NCBI GenBank assembly: GCA_016193065.1
Contig: JACPSX010000238.1
Span: 1 to 10,409 of the forward strand
Length of the DNA stretch: 10,409 bases
Direction of reading: 5' to 3'
DNA from: Candidatus Tectimicrobiota bacterium
Lineage (GTDB): Bacteria > JACPSX01
The translations under genes were made by a program, and so were the position numbers. The first letter of the stretch is position 1. Every line of letters begins with the position of its first letter. The notes beneath the pieces were generated by a model. The model had not been told where the DNA came from. It worked only from the letters and a program-made list of their open reading frames with translations, and did not search any database. This document shows, one piece after another, positions 1-6,093 of the stretch.

Positions 1-281
1 ATCGCCACGTCCCGCTCCGCTGCCGCTCTCAGGGCAGCCATAGCCGACTGCGGCGCGCTGAAGTCGAAGATCACCTGGGCTCCGGCAATGACCGAGTCCA
101 GCCGGTCTGTAATGAAGACCCCGAGAGGGCCGATTCCGGCCAGCTCTCCGGCATCCTTGCCGATGGCCTCAACCCCGGGCCGCTCCACGGCTCCCTTCAG
201 AGTAAAGCCTGCGGCCTCATGGAGAACGGCCACCAACCGGCGGCCCATCTTGCCCGCCGCGCCTTGGACGATTGCCTGCAT
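1..281 (-). CDS. dapB: 4-hydroxy-tetrahydrodipicolinate reductase, N-terminal part (cut by window edge)
   Basis: DapB reduces the cyclic product of DapA with NAD(P)H in the diaminopimelate/lysine pathway, in the cytoplasm. Only about 93 residues are visible. They show the Rossmann nucleotide-binding loop GAAGKMGR (residues 7-14), an acidic residue after the second strand (AVERP, Glu33) that in this family contacts the cofactor ribose, and the DFS motif at 73-75. The start is uncertain. The ATG at 281 fits the family N-terminus and has a GAAGGG about 10 nt upstream, but an in-frame GTG at 299 overlaps the dapA stop (TGA at 296-298), which would suit translational coupling. The gene directly follows dapA and is surely co-transcribed with it. 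The C-terminal substrate-binding domain lies outside the window. Confidence 0.93.
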   Translation of the reverse strand, partial: MQAIVQGAAGKMGRRLVAVLHEAAGFTLKGAVERPGVEAIGKDAGELAGIGPLGVFITDRLDSVIAGAQVIFDFSAPQSAMAALRAAAERDVA

Positions 282-295
282 CACGTCCGCGCCCT

Positions 296-1171
296 TCACG
301 GCAGGAGGCCAAATTCCTGGAGAACCCCCTTGAGCCGGGCCAGATTCGCTTCTCCCATCGGGCACAGGGGAAGGCGCAGTTCGGGGTGAATCATCCCCAT
401 GAGCCCCAGGGCCGTTTTCACGGGGATCGGGTTGGTCTCATAAAACATGGCGTCGTTCAGGGCGCGCAAGCGGTAGTGAATCTCACGCGCCTGGGCCAGA
501 TCTCCGCTCTCAAAGGCTTTGATCAAGGCCGCCACTTGACCAGGAGCCACGTTGGCGGTCACGGAGATCACGCCCCGCGCGCCCACTGCCAGCATGGGGA
601 GGGTCAGGGGATCATCCCCGGACAGGACCGTGATCTTCTCCCCGCACAGAGCGACGATCTCGGAGACCTGGGTGAGAGAGCCCGAGGCTTCCTTCACCGC
701 CACGATGTTGGACACCCCGGCCAGGCGGGCGATCGTCTGGGGGAGCAAATTCACCCCAGTCCGCGAGGGGACATTGTAGAGCACAATGGGGACATCGGCG
801 GCCGCAGCCACAGCCTTGAAGTGCTGGAAGAGCCCTTCCTGTGTGGGTTTGTTGTAGTAAGGGGTAATCAGGAGAGCGCCGTCCGCACCCGCCTCCCGAG
901 CGTGCTGGGTGAGCCGTATGGCTTCTGCAGTGGAATTGGACCCTGTGCCGGCAATGATCGGTACCCTCTTCGCCGCGGTTTCCACCGCAATCTCCACGAC
1001 CCGCTCGTGCTCCTCGTGGGAGAGAGTGGCGGACTCGCCGGTTGTCCCGCAAGGGACGATGGCGTCGGTCCCTTCACGAATGTGAAACTCGATCAGTTTC
1101 CGGAAAGCATCCTCATCCACCCTCCCATCTCGGAAGGGCGTCACAATGGCGACAATGGAACCTCGAAACAT
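296..1171 (-). CDS. dapA: 4-hydroxy-tetrahydrodipicolinate synthase
   Basis: DapA condenses pyruvate with aspartate-semialdehyde, the first committed step to diaminopimelate and lysine. The 291-residue length is normal for this TIM-barrel family. Visible landmarks are the pyruvate-binding GTTGES (residues 42-47, Thr43/Thr44), the YYNKPT stretch (105-110), YNVPSRTG (132-139, with catalytic Tyr132 and substrate-binding Arg137) and the Schiff-base lysine in VAVKEASG (Lys160). The ATG at 1171 has AGGAGG seven bases upstream. That Shine-Dalgarno overlaps the lysA stop codon at 1183-1185, so translation of the two genes is tightly linked. The stop is followed at once by dapB. The active-site residues look intact and no anomaly is seen. 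Confidence 0.98.
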   Translation of the reverse strand: MFRGSIVAIVTPFRDGRVDEDAFRKLIEFHIREGTDAIVPCGTTGESATLSHEEHERVVEIAVETAAKRVPIIAGTGSNSTAEAIRLTQHAREAGADGALLITPYYNKPTQEGLFQHFKAVAAAADVPIVLYNVPSRTGVNLLPQTIARLAGVSNIVAVKEASGSLTQVSEIVALCGEKITVLSGDDPLTLPMLAVGARGVISVTANVAPGQVAALIKAFESGDLAQAREIHYRLRALNDAMFYETNPIPVKTALGLMGMIHPELRLPLCPMGEANLARLKGVLQEFGLLP

Positions 1172-1182
1172 CGTGAGTCCTC

Positions 1183-2454
1183 CTAGTCTCCCTTGAGGAA
1201 TACCGGGATCTCTTCCCCCCGCACCAGGTCCTCAAAGGTCTCGCGGCGGCGAACCAGATGGAATTCCTCCCCCCGGACCAGCACCTCGGGCACTCTGGGC
1301 CGGGAGTTGTACGTGGAGGACATCGTGAAGCCGTAGGCCCCGGCCCCCAGCACCGCCAGCAAATCCCCGACCTGAATCGGGGGAATTTCCCGGTCCTTGG
1401 CCAGGAAGTCCCCGCTCTCGCATACCGGTCCCACCACATCGGCCGTGACGCGGCGGTCCGGCTCTGCGGGTAGGGACACGGGGATGATCTCCTGATACGC
1501 CCCGTAGAGACTGGGACGGATCAGATCGTTCATGGCGGCGTCCACGATGACATGGCTCTTGGCGTTGGAATCCTTCACGTAGAGGACTTTGCACACCAGG
1601 ATCCCCGCGTTGCCTACCAGGAAGCGGCCGGGCTCGAAGATCACCGTGAGGTCCATGGCGGATAGAATGGGCAGAACACGCTCGGCAAATTCCTGGGGAG
1701 AGGGCGGCTTCTCATCCTTGTACGGGATCCCCAAGCCCCCGCCGAAGTCGAAGTAGCGAATCCCGAAGCCCTCGCGGCGCAACTGATCGACGAAGGACTT
1801 CACCTTGAGAAGGGCCTTCTCGTAAGGCTCCACTTCCGTGATCTGCGAGCCGATATGAACGTCGACACCCACCACCTCCAGATGATGGAGGCTGCGGGCC
1901 AGCCGGTAGCCGTCCATGGCCTGGTCCAGATCGATTCCGAACTTGCTCTCCTTTTTTCCCGTGGCGGTGTAGTCGTGCGTGTGAGGATCCACGTCGGGGT
2001 TGATCCGCAGCGCCACGGGAGCCTTGAGCCCGAGTTCCTGGGCCACCCGGTCAATTGTCTTCAATTCCGGCAAAGACTCCACATTGAACATCAGGATTCC
2101 GGACTTCAGAGCATCGGCAATCTCCGCGCGGGTCTTTCCCACGCCGGAGAAGACGATTTTTCTGGGATCTGCTCCGGCCCGCACGGCCCGGAAGAGTTCC
2201 CCTCCCGAGACGATGTCGACCCCTCCCCCTTCATTGACAAAGAGGCGGACGACGGCCAGGTTGGAGTTGGCCTTCATGGAGAAGCAAATGACATGGGGGA
2301 TCGAGGCGAAAGCCCGGTCGTAGGCCCGGAACTGCTCCTGCATGGATTGGCTGCTGTAAAGATAAAACGGAGTCCCTATCTGGCTGGCCATCTGGGCCAC
2401 TGACAGCCCTTCGCAATGGAGAAGCCGATCCCGGTAGGAAAAACTGTTGGGCAT
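1183..2454 (-). CDS. lysA: diaminopimelate decarboxylase
   Basis: LysA is a PLP-dependent, fold type III decarboxylase that converts meso-diaminopimelate to L-lysine. The 423-residue protein carries the PLP lysine in SMKANSN (Lys61), the HIGSQI motif (His200), the phosphate-binding FGGGLGIPY (237-245), EPGR (274-277), and the CESGD motif (345-349) that supplies a catalytic cysteine across the dimer interface. The C-terminal GAYGFTMSSTYN (372-383) also matches the family. The ATG at 2454 is preceded by AGAGGGG at a four-base spacing. The gene follows the LptM-like lipoprotein gene across a 135-nt gap that holds its own promoter (2522-2550), and dapA follows 11 nt downstream. The neighbourhood supports a role in lysine synthesis. 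Confidence 0.98.
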   Translation of the reverse strand: MPNSFSYRDRLLHCEGLSVAQMASQIGTPFYLYSSQSMQEQFRAYDRAFASIPHVICFSMKANSNLAVVRLFVNEGGGVDIVSGGELFRAVRAGADPRKIVFSGVGKTRAEIADALKSGILMFNVESLPELKTIDRVAQELGLKAPVALRINPDVDPHTHDYTATGKKESKFGIDLDQAMDGYRLARSLHHLEVVGVDVHIGSQITEVEPYEKALLKVKSFVDQLRREGFGIRYFDFGGGLGIPYKDEKPPSPQEFAERVLPILSAMDLTVIFEPGRFLVGNAGILVCKVLYVKDSNAKSHVIVDAAMNDLIRPSLYGAYQEIIPVSLPAEPDRRVTADVVGPVCESGDFLAKDREIPPIQVGDLLAVLGAGAYGFTMSSTYNSRPRVPEVLVRGEEFHLVRRRETFEDLVRGEEIPVFLKGD

Positions 2455-2521
2455 GAATCCCCTCTCGATTGGCGCTCGTACCTTGCGGTTGCTTCTTCAG
2501 TCAGATCCCAAAGGGTGTTTC

Positions 2522-2550
2522 ACGCTAGCATACCCCCCGGCACCTGTCAA
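2522..2550 (-). promoter_or_regulatory. sigma-70-type promoter for lysA-dapA-dapB
   Basis: Read on the minus strand, a perfect -35 TTGACA (2545-2550) is followed by a 17-nt spacer and TAGCGT (2522-2527), preceded by TGC as in an extended -10. Transcription would start near 2515, about 60 nt ahead of the lysA ATG. The site sits in the only sizeable gap of the cluster, which suits an internal promoter that separates lysine genes from argH. This is pattern matching only. Confidence 0.65.
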
Positions 2551-2589
2551 TTGCGTCGCCCTGGTTCCCCTCCGGCGGGAGCAGGCAGG

Positions 2590-2739
2590 CTATTTCAAGT
2601 TTGGGGAACCGATGAAAGAGGACGGGCGCGGCTTGGCGGCCGGCTTTACATCCTCGGGGGCTACCGGTGGGCCCTTCTTCCCGCACCCCCCTGCCAGGGC
2701 CAGGCAAAGCAGAAGGAAAACGACGATGAGACGCCTCAA
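2590..2739 (-). CDS. LptM-like small lipoprotein (49 aa, TTG start)
   Basis: This short reading frame uses a TTG start that overlaps the argH stop in a TTGA (4 nt), with GGAGG eight bases upstream inside argH. The product begins MRRLIVVFLLLCLALAGGC: two arginines, a hydrophobic core and a lipidation cysteine at residue 19 (the -3 position is Ala, so the lipobox is slightly weak). The next residues, CGKKGPP, match the CGxKGPL signature of LptM/YifL-type lipoproteins. Those are regularly found just upstream of lysA, and LptM in E. coli is known to assist assembly of the LPS transporter LptD. The remaining 25 residues are Pro/Ala/Lys-rich and look unstructured. The position between argH and lysA makes the call strong. 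Function in this organism is inference. Confidence 0.85.
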   Translation of the reverse strand: MRRLIVVFLLLCLALAGGCGKKGPPVAPEDVKPAAKPRPSSFIGSPNLK

Positions 2740-4151
2740 TCTTCTTCCCTCCGCCACTCTTCCTCAATTTGCGCGATGCGCTCTCTAACCCGCGCCGGAG
2801 CCGTTCCGCCGGGAAGGTTCTTGCTGGCGACGGAATTGTGGACTTCCAGGACCGCCAGGACATCCTCCTCGAAGGCCGGCGAAAAGGAGCGCAGTGTGGC
2901 CAGGCCCAAGGCTCCCAGCTCCACGTTCCGGCGGGCGGCCTCTGCCACGGCTTTCCCCACGATCTGATGGGCCTCCCGGAAAGGGAGCCCCTTGCGGACC
3001 AGGTAATCGGCCACCTCGGTGGCCGTCAAGAAGCCCTGGCGGGCAGCCTGCAGGAGACGCGCGGCATCAATCCGCAGGCCTGCCACGGCCGGGGTCATGA
3101 TCTCCAGGCAACCCTTCACCGTGTCGACCGCCTCGAAGAGAGGCTCCTTGTCCTCCTGCAGGTCGCGGTTGTAGGACAGGGGCAGCCCCTTGAGAATCGT
3201 GAGGAGCGCCATCAGGGCTCCGAAAACCCGCCCCGCTTTCCCCCGCACCAGCTCGGGGACATCCGGGTTGCGCTTCTGCGGCATGATGCTGCTCCCAGTG
3301 CAGAAGCTTTCGGGAAGCTCCACAAACCCAAACTCGGACGAGGACCACAACACGAGTTCCTCGCCAAGACGGCTCAAGTGCACCATGATCGTTGCAGCCG
3401 CAGACAAGAACTCCACCACAAAGTCGCGATCCGAGACGCTGTCCAGACTATTACTGGACACCGCTTCGAAACCCAAACTGCGGGCCACCATCTCCCGGTC
3501 CAGGGGAAAGGAAGAACCAGCCAGGGCTCCGGCTCCCAGGGGGAGAACATTGACCCGGGTACGGCAGTCCTTCAGACGCCTGCGATCCCTCTCCGCCATA
3601 TCGTAGTAGGCCAGGAAGTGATGGGCCACGACAACGGGCTGGGCCCGCTGCAAGTGGGTGTAACCGGGCATGACGGCGTCGCTGGTCTCCCGGGCCCGGC
3701 CCACCAGGGCTTTCTGAAAACCGCGCAGCAAGGAGACGATCTGGTCAATCTCGTCGCGCAGGTACAACCGGAGATCCAGCGCGATCTGGTCGTTGCGGCT
3801 GCGGGCCGTGTGCAGTTTCCCGGCGGCGGGACCTATTTTTTCCAGGAGCCGTTGTTCAATGGTTGTGTGAATGTCCTCCAGGGAAGGATCGGGAACAAAG
3901 CGGCCCTCCCGGATCTCGCGATCCATCTCGTCGCGGATTTCCTCCAAGCCGGCCACGATGGAGTCGGCATCTTTGGCGGAAATGATCCTGCACTGTCCGA
4001 GCATGCGGCAGTGGGCAATGCTGCCCGCAATATCGTGACGGTAGAGGCGCCAGTCGTAGGGAATCGAGGCGGTGAAAATCTCCACCCGTCGATCCGTGCG
4101 CTGCTGGAACCGGCCTCCCCAGAGTTTGTTCGCAGATGGCTTGGCAGTCAT
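2736..4151 (-). CDS. argH: argininosuccinate lyase
   Basis: ArgH splits argininosuccinate to arginine and fumarate, the last step of arginine synthesis. At 471 residues it has the normal length for the fumarase/aspartase superfamily. It carries WGGRF near the N-terminus (11-15), HTARSRND (114-121), the catalytic histidine region YTHLQRAQP (164-172, His166) and the superfamily signature GSSIMPQKRNPD (286-297, with catalytic Ser287). The C-terminal VASKNLPGGTAP is also typical. The ATG at 4151 lacks a clear Shine-Dalgarno. It lies 19 nt after the cpoB-like stop, so coupling to that gene is likely. Its 3' end overlaps the small lipoprotein gene by 4 nt. No argG or argF is visible in the window. 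Confidence 0.98.
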   Translation of the reverse strand: MTAKPSANKLWGGRFQQRTDRRVEIFTASIPYDWRLYRHDIAGSIAHCRMLGQCRIISAKDADSIVAGLEEIRDEMDREIREGRFVPDPSLEDIHTTIEQRLLEKIGPAAGKLHTARSRNDQIALDLRLYLRDEIDQIVSLLRGFQKALVGRARETSDAVMPGYTHLQRAQPVVVAHHFLAYYDMAERDRRRLKDCRTRVNVLPLGAGALAGSSFPLDREMVARSLGFEAVSSNSLDSVSDRDFVVEFLSAAATIMVHLSRLGEELVLWSSSEFGFVELPESFCTGSSIMPQKRNPDVPELVRGKAGRVFGALMALLTILKGLPLSYNRDLQEDKEPLFEAVDTVKGCLEIMTPAVAGLRIDAARLLQAARQGFLTATEVADYLVRKGLPFREAHQIVGKAVAEAARRNVELGALGLATLRSFSPAFEEDVLAVLEVHNSVASKNLPGGTAPARVRERIAQIEEEWRREED

Positions 4152-4170
4152 GGGTGAATGAAACCCGGGC

Positions 4171-4965
4171 TTATTTCCCCTTCCCCTGGATGCGTTCGAG
4201 GTAGGCTTTCGCGGTGCGGGCCACAGTGTGCTGGGGATAGCGCTCCAGAACCCGGTTCAGTTCCCGGACGGCATTTTGATTGTCCTTTAACTGATAGTGG
4301 GAGAGCGCCAGCTTCAACATTGCATCCGGGACCTTGTTTCCCTGCGGATAGCGATCGAGGACCTGCTGGAAAAAAGAGAGCGCTCCCTTGTAATCCTTGC
4401 GGACGTAGTGAACCTCCCCGCTCCAGTACAGGGCATTGTCGGCAAAATCCGATTGCGGGTACTGCTCCACGAGAGTGCGAAAGGATTTCAATGCCTCATC
4501 GTACTCTTCGGAACTGAACTGGTCATAGGCTTGGCGGTAGAGCTTTTCGACCTCCATCTTCGGGGTGGCCGCCGCCGGTTTCCCTGCAGGTGCAGGAGAT
4601 GGAGGAGCTGCCGCCGGAGCTTGCGCGGCGGTAAAACCCAGCTCCCGTTCAATCCGTTCCAAACGCGCCGAGAGTTGAGAAAAAGCCTGCTCTTTTTGGG
4701 AACTCTGTGCCGGGGATGACTCCAGACGTGCGAGGCTCCCACGGATCTCTGCAAGCTGGCGCTCGCTTTGCTCCATCCGGCGCCGGGTATCCGCATTTTG
4801 CTGAGCCTGAACAGCGATGGTTTCCCTCAACGCGTTTATGTCCCGCTGCACGAAATCCAGGCGGTTGGGAGGCAGGCACCCGGAGAGCCCTCCAACCCCG
4901 AGCACAAAAACGATCAGGGCAACAGCGCGGGGAAGTTTCCTGCTGCGGTTCCCGACCCCATTCAT
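4171..4965 (-). CDS. CpoB/YbgF-like TPR lipoprotein (Tol-Pal associated family)
   Basis: The 264-residue product has a lipoprotein signal with lipobox LSGC (Cys30), a heptad-rich coiled-coil stretch (about 34-110), a Pro/Ala linker (112-136) and three TPR-like repeats to the C-terminus (about 140-262), including YDQFSSEEYDEALKSFRTLV and YWSGEVHYVRKDYKGALSFF. This layout of a trimerising coiled coil plus TPRs is that of YbgF/CpoB, a periplasmic protein that couples the Tol-Pal system to peptidoglycan synthesis. E. coli CpoB is soluble, whereas lipid-anchored versions are known elsewhere. The start at 4965 is chosen for its GGGAGGG (4971-4977), five bases upstream; an in-frame ATG at 5013 has no ribosome site and would spoil the signal peptide. 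No tol or pal gene is nearby, so the Tol-Pal link rests on homology alone. Confidence 0.85.
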   Translation of the reverse strand: MNGVGNRSRKLPRAVALIVFVLGVGGLSGCLPPNRLDFVQRDINALRETIAVQAQQNADTRRRMEQSERQLAEIRGSLARLESSPAQSSQKEQAFSQLSARLERIERELGFTAAQAPAAAPPSPAPAGKPAAATPKMEVEKLYRQAYDQFSSEEYDEALKSFRTLVEQYPQSDFADNALYWSGEVHYVRKDYKGALSFFQQVLDRYPQGNKVPDAMLKLALSHYQLKDNQNAVRELNRVLERYPQHTVARTAKAYLERIQGKGK

Positions 4966-4970
4966 TCTGG

Positions 4971-4977
4971 CCCTCCC
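4971..4977 (-). promoter_or_regulatory. ribosome binding site that fixes the cpoB-like start
   Basis: GGGAGGG on the minus strand lies five bases before the ATG at 4965. It decides against the longer in-frame start at 5013. Confidence 0.75.
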
Positions 4978-5028
4978 GAACGTTTGCAGATCCCCCACAA
5001 TGGGTTTAAACATCGAGCCTTGCGGCCT

Positions 5029-5056
5029 ACTTTACATGAATAGAGAGAAAAAACAA
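5029..5056 (-). promoter_or_regulatory. candidate promoter for the cpoB-like/argH transcript
   Basis: On the minus strand, TTGTTT (5051-5056), a 16-nt spacer and TAAAGT (5029-5034) lie about 65 nt ahead of the cpoB-like ATG and just after the upstream terminator at 5091-5118. A promoter is needed in this interval. The match is moderate. Confidence 0.4.
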
Positions 5057-5090
5057 GATGAAATTCCCCAGGCGGGCCGCCTCCCAAAAT

Positions 5091-5118
5091 GGAAAGGCCC
5101 GCCCAAAAGGGCGGGCCC
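5091..5118 (-). terminator. rho-independent terminator of the small exported protein gene
   Basis: A perfect 9-bp GC stem (5096-5104 with 5109-5117) closes a four-base loop. On the minus strand it is followed by TTTCC and then TTTT. It begins 20 nt after the stop of the gene at 5138-5533. Confidence 0.85.
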
Positions 5119-5137
5119 AATCCTTTACTTCCCCAGA

Positions 5138-5533
5138 TTATTTCTTTGCAGGCTTCTCAGCCTTCTCAGCCTTCTTTGCTACTTTCTTGACTGCCTTGGC
5201 GGGAGCCAGAGACTTTGCTTTGCCATCGGAGACCGTCACGCTTACGTTATCGCCCTCCTTGGCCGTGATCTTACCCGTGACCTCAAATGTCTTGTCGCCG
5301 GCATCTGTGGTCACAGTCACCTTCTGTCCCTCGATCTTGGCCACCTTCCCCGCTACCCTCTCGCCCTTTGCAGCGGCCTTGGCGGGCTTCTCGGCCTTCG
5401 CAGCCGGGGCCTTCTCCATGGCCTTCTCGGCCTTGGCAGGCTTCTCGGCCTTTTCGGCCGCCATGGAAATTCCCGAGAAGACTACAAACACGAACAACGC
5501 CATCAGAATTGCCACCACGCGGTTGCCCTTCAT
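5138..5533 (-). CDS. small exported Ala/Lys/Glu/Pro-rich protein with a beta-strand domain
   Basis: The 131-residue product starts with a signal peptide (Lys2 and Arg5, hydrophobic core 6-22, likely cut after SMA or SMAA near residues 25-26). It then has an AEKAEKPAK-type repetitive segment (26-56), a compact strand-rich part (58-106, GKVAKIEGQKVTVTTDAGDK and following) that resembles small OB/beta-barrel domains such as DUF5666, and a second Lys/Ala-rich tail ending in KKAEKAEKPAKK. I do not recognise a named family. A periplasmic or wall-associated, highly basic protein is the fair description. The start at 5533 is preferred because the strong AAGGAGGAGGTGA lies 8-11 nt upstream; a GTG at 5545 would lie inside that site. 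The gene is monocistronic, with promoter and terminator both visible. Confidence 0.85.
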   Translation of the reverse strand: MKGNRVVAILMALFVFVVFSGISMAAEKAEKPAKAEKAMEKAPAAKAEKPAKAAAKGERVAGKVAKIEGQKVTVTTDAGDKTFEVTGKITAKEGDNVSVTVSDGKAKSLAPAKAVKKVAKKAEKAEKPAKK

Positions 5534-5541
5534 CTTCTCTA

Positions 5542-5554
5542 TCACCTCCTCCTT
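5542..5554 (-). promoter_or_regulatory. very strong Shine-Dalgarno of the small exported protein
   Basis: AAGGAGGAGGTGA matches the end of 16S rRNA almost fully. It contains the in-frame GTG at 5545 and so argues for the ATG at 5533 as the start. It also suggests high expression. Confidence 0.8.
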
Positions 5555-5585
5555 GTTAGGGTTGGATTGTTACAGGGCGACAGCA

Positions 5586-5614
5586 ACAGTAAAACCAAAC
5601 ATTTACAAAGTCAA
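5586..5614 (-). promoter_or_regulatory. sigma-70-type promoter of the small exported protein gene
   Basis: On the minus strand, TTGACT (5609-5614), a 17-nt spacer and TACTGT (5586-5591) lie in a local AT-rich patch, giving a leader of about 45 nt. The match and spacing are good. Confidence 0.6.
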
Positions 5615-5732
5615 GGGCATTTTTGGAATTCGCAAGGATATACCTAACTCCCAATATTGTCATAGGTTACAGAAATTCCTCCGCCGGGTACGCCGGTCAT
5701 CCCTGGCTGTGAGGAGGTAAAATCCAACGAGT

Positions 5733-5750
5733 TTGGTCCTCGAGGACCAA
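5733..5750. repeat. 18-bp perfect palindrome
   Basis: TTGGTCCTCGAGGACCAA equals its own reverse complement over all 18 bases, with no spacer. It lies about 120 bp upstream of the -35 of the small exported protein promoter and 22 bp from the inverted-repeat block. It could be an operator for a dimeric regulator or part of a mobile relic. The role is unknown. Confidence 0.75.
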
Positions 5751-5772
5751 CCCATAATCATTCAATAACTTA

Positions 5773-5972
5773 ATTAACCCCGATCCGACAAAAATAATCA
5801 AACCCTATGCGATTCTGGGCTGCATGGTGCAAAGGTTGCCGACATATTGACTGTAGGTTCATAAACACACTAAACGTGAGTTGTTAATTCATGGTACAAA
5901 CAGATCTTCTCCGCGGTCCGACGCTTATCAGCGATGGTTTCTTGGGCTGATGAATGTCGGATCGGGGTTAAT
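5773..5972. mobile_element. MITE-like element with 18-bp perfect terminal inverted repeats
   Basis: ATTAACCCCGATCCGACA (5773-5790) recurs exactly inverted at 5955-5972, so the two ends bound 200 bp. The repeats may extend inward imperfectly (ATCA..CCC on both sides). If the outer TTAA on each side (5774-5777, 5968-5971) is a duplicated target, the element proper is 5778-5967 with 13-bp ends. A TA duplication as made by IS630/Tc1-type elements would also fit. The inside is AT-richer than the neighbouring genes, has no gene, and holds a degenerate third copy of the repeat at 5911-5923. The alternative is a structured RNA closed by an 18-bp helix. The repeat itself is certain; the mobile reading is inference. 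Confidence 0.55.
5911..5967 (+). repeat. long imperfect hairpin at the right end of the inverted-repeat block
   Basis: Bases 5911-5932 pair with 5946-5967 across a 13-base loop. There are two mismatches (5913/5965 and 5924/5954) and a few G-U pairs in 22 positions. The 3' arm is the right terminal repeat, so this hairpin competes with the long-range pairing to 5778-5790. Confidence 0.65.
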
Positions 5973-6061
5973 GATTGGAAACGACCGGGTGCGGTTTAGA
6001 AAAGCGAACCTCGAGAAGTTCCACACGATGAAGGCCACAAAAGAACATGCACTGCTCAAAG

Positions 6062-6093
6062 GGCACCCCCACGCACAGGAAGGTGGGGGTGCC
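6062..6093. terminator. GC-rich hairpin, likely terminator of amt (possibly bidirectional)
   Basis: GGCACCCCCAC (6062-6072) pairs perfectly with GTGGGGGTGCC (6083-6093) over 11 bp, with a 10-base loop. It lies 78 nt past the amt stop. T-runs are short on both strands: CTTTGA on the minus side and TCTTTCT on the plus side. It may therefore serve transcripts from either direction. Confidence 0.65.

Noticed and set aside
272-1186. 304-codon plus-strand open frame opposite dapA
   Set aside because: An antisense shadow of a complete DapA, with no ribosome site and no recognisable protein features.
2769-4157. 462-codon plus-strand open frame opposite argH
   Set aside because: It mirrors argH, whose catalytic motifs are all present. 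High-GC genes commonly leave long antisense frames open, and the translated sequence shows no domain, signal or family likeness.
5091-5118. Start of a CRISPR-like repeat series
   Set aside because: The hairpin occurs once and has the position and T-run of a terminator. I saw no regularly spaced repeats in the window.
5711-5768. Leader-peptide-like frame: AGGAGGT then TTG and a short peptide
   Set aside because: The spacing of about 15 nt from the ribosome site to the TTG is too long, the TTG is inside the palindrome, and no gene follows.
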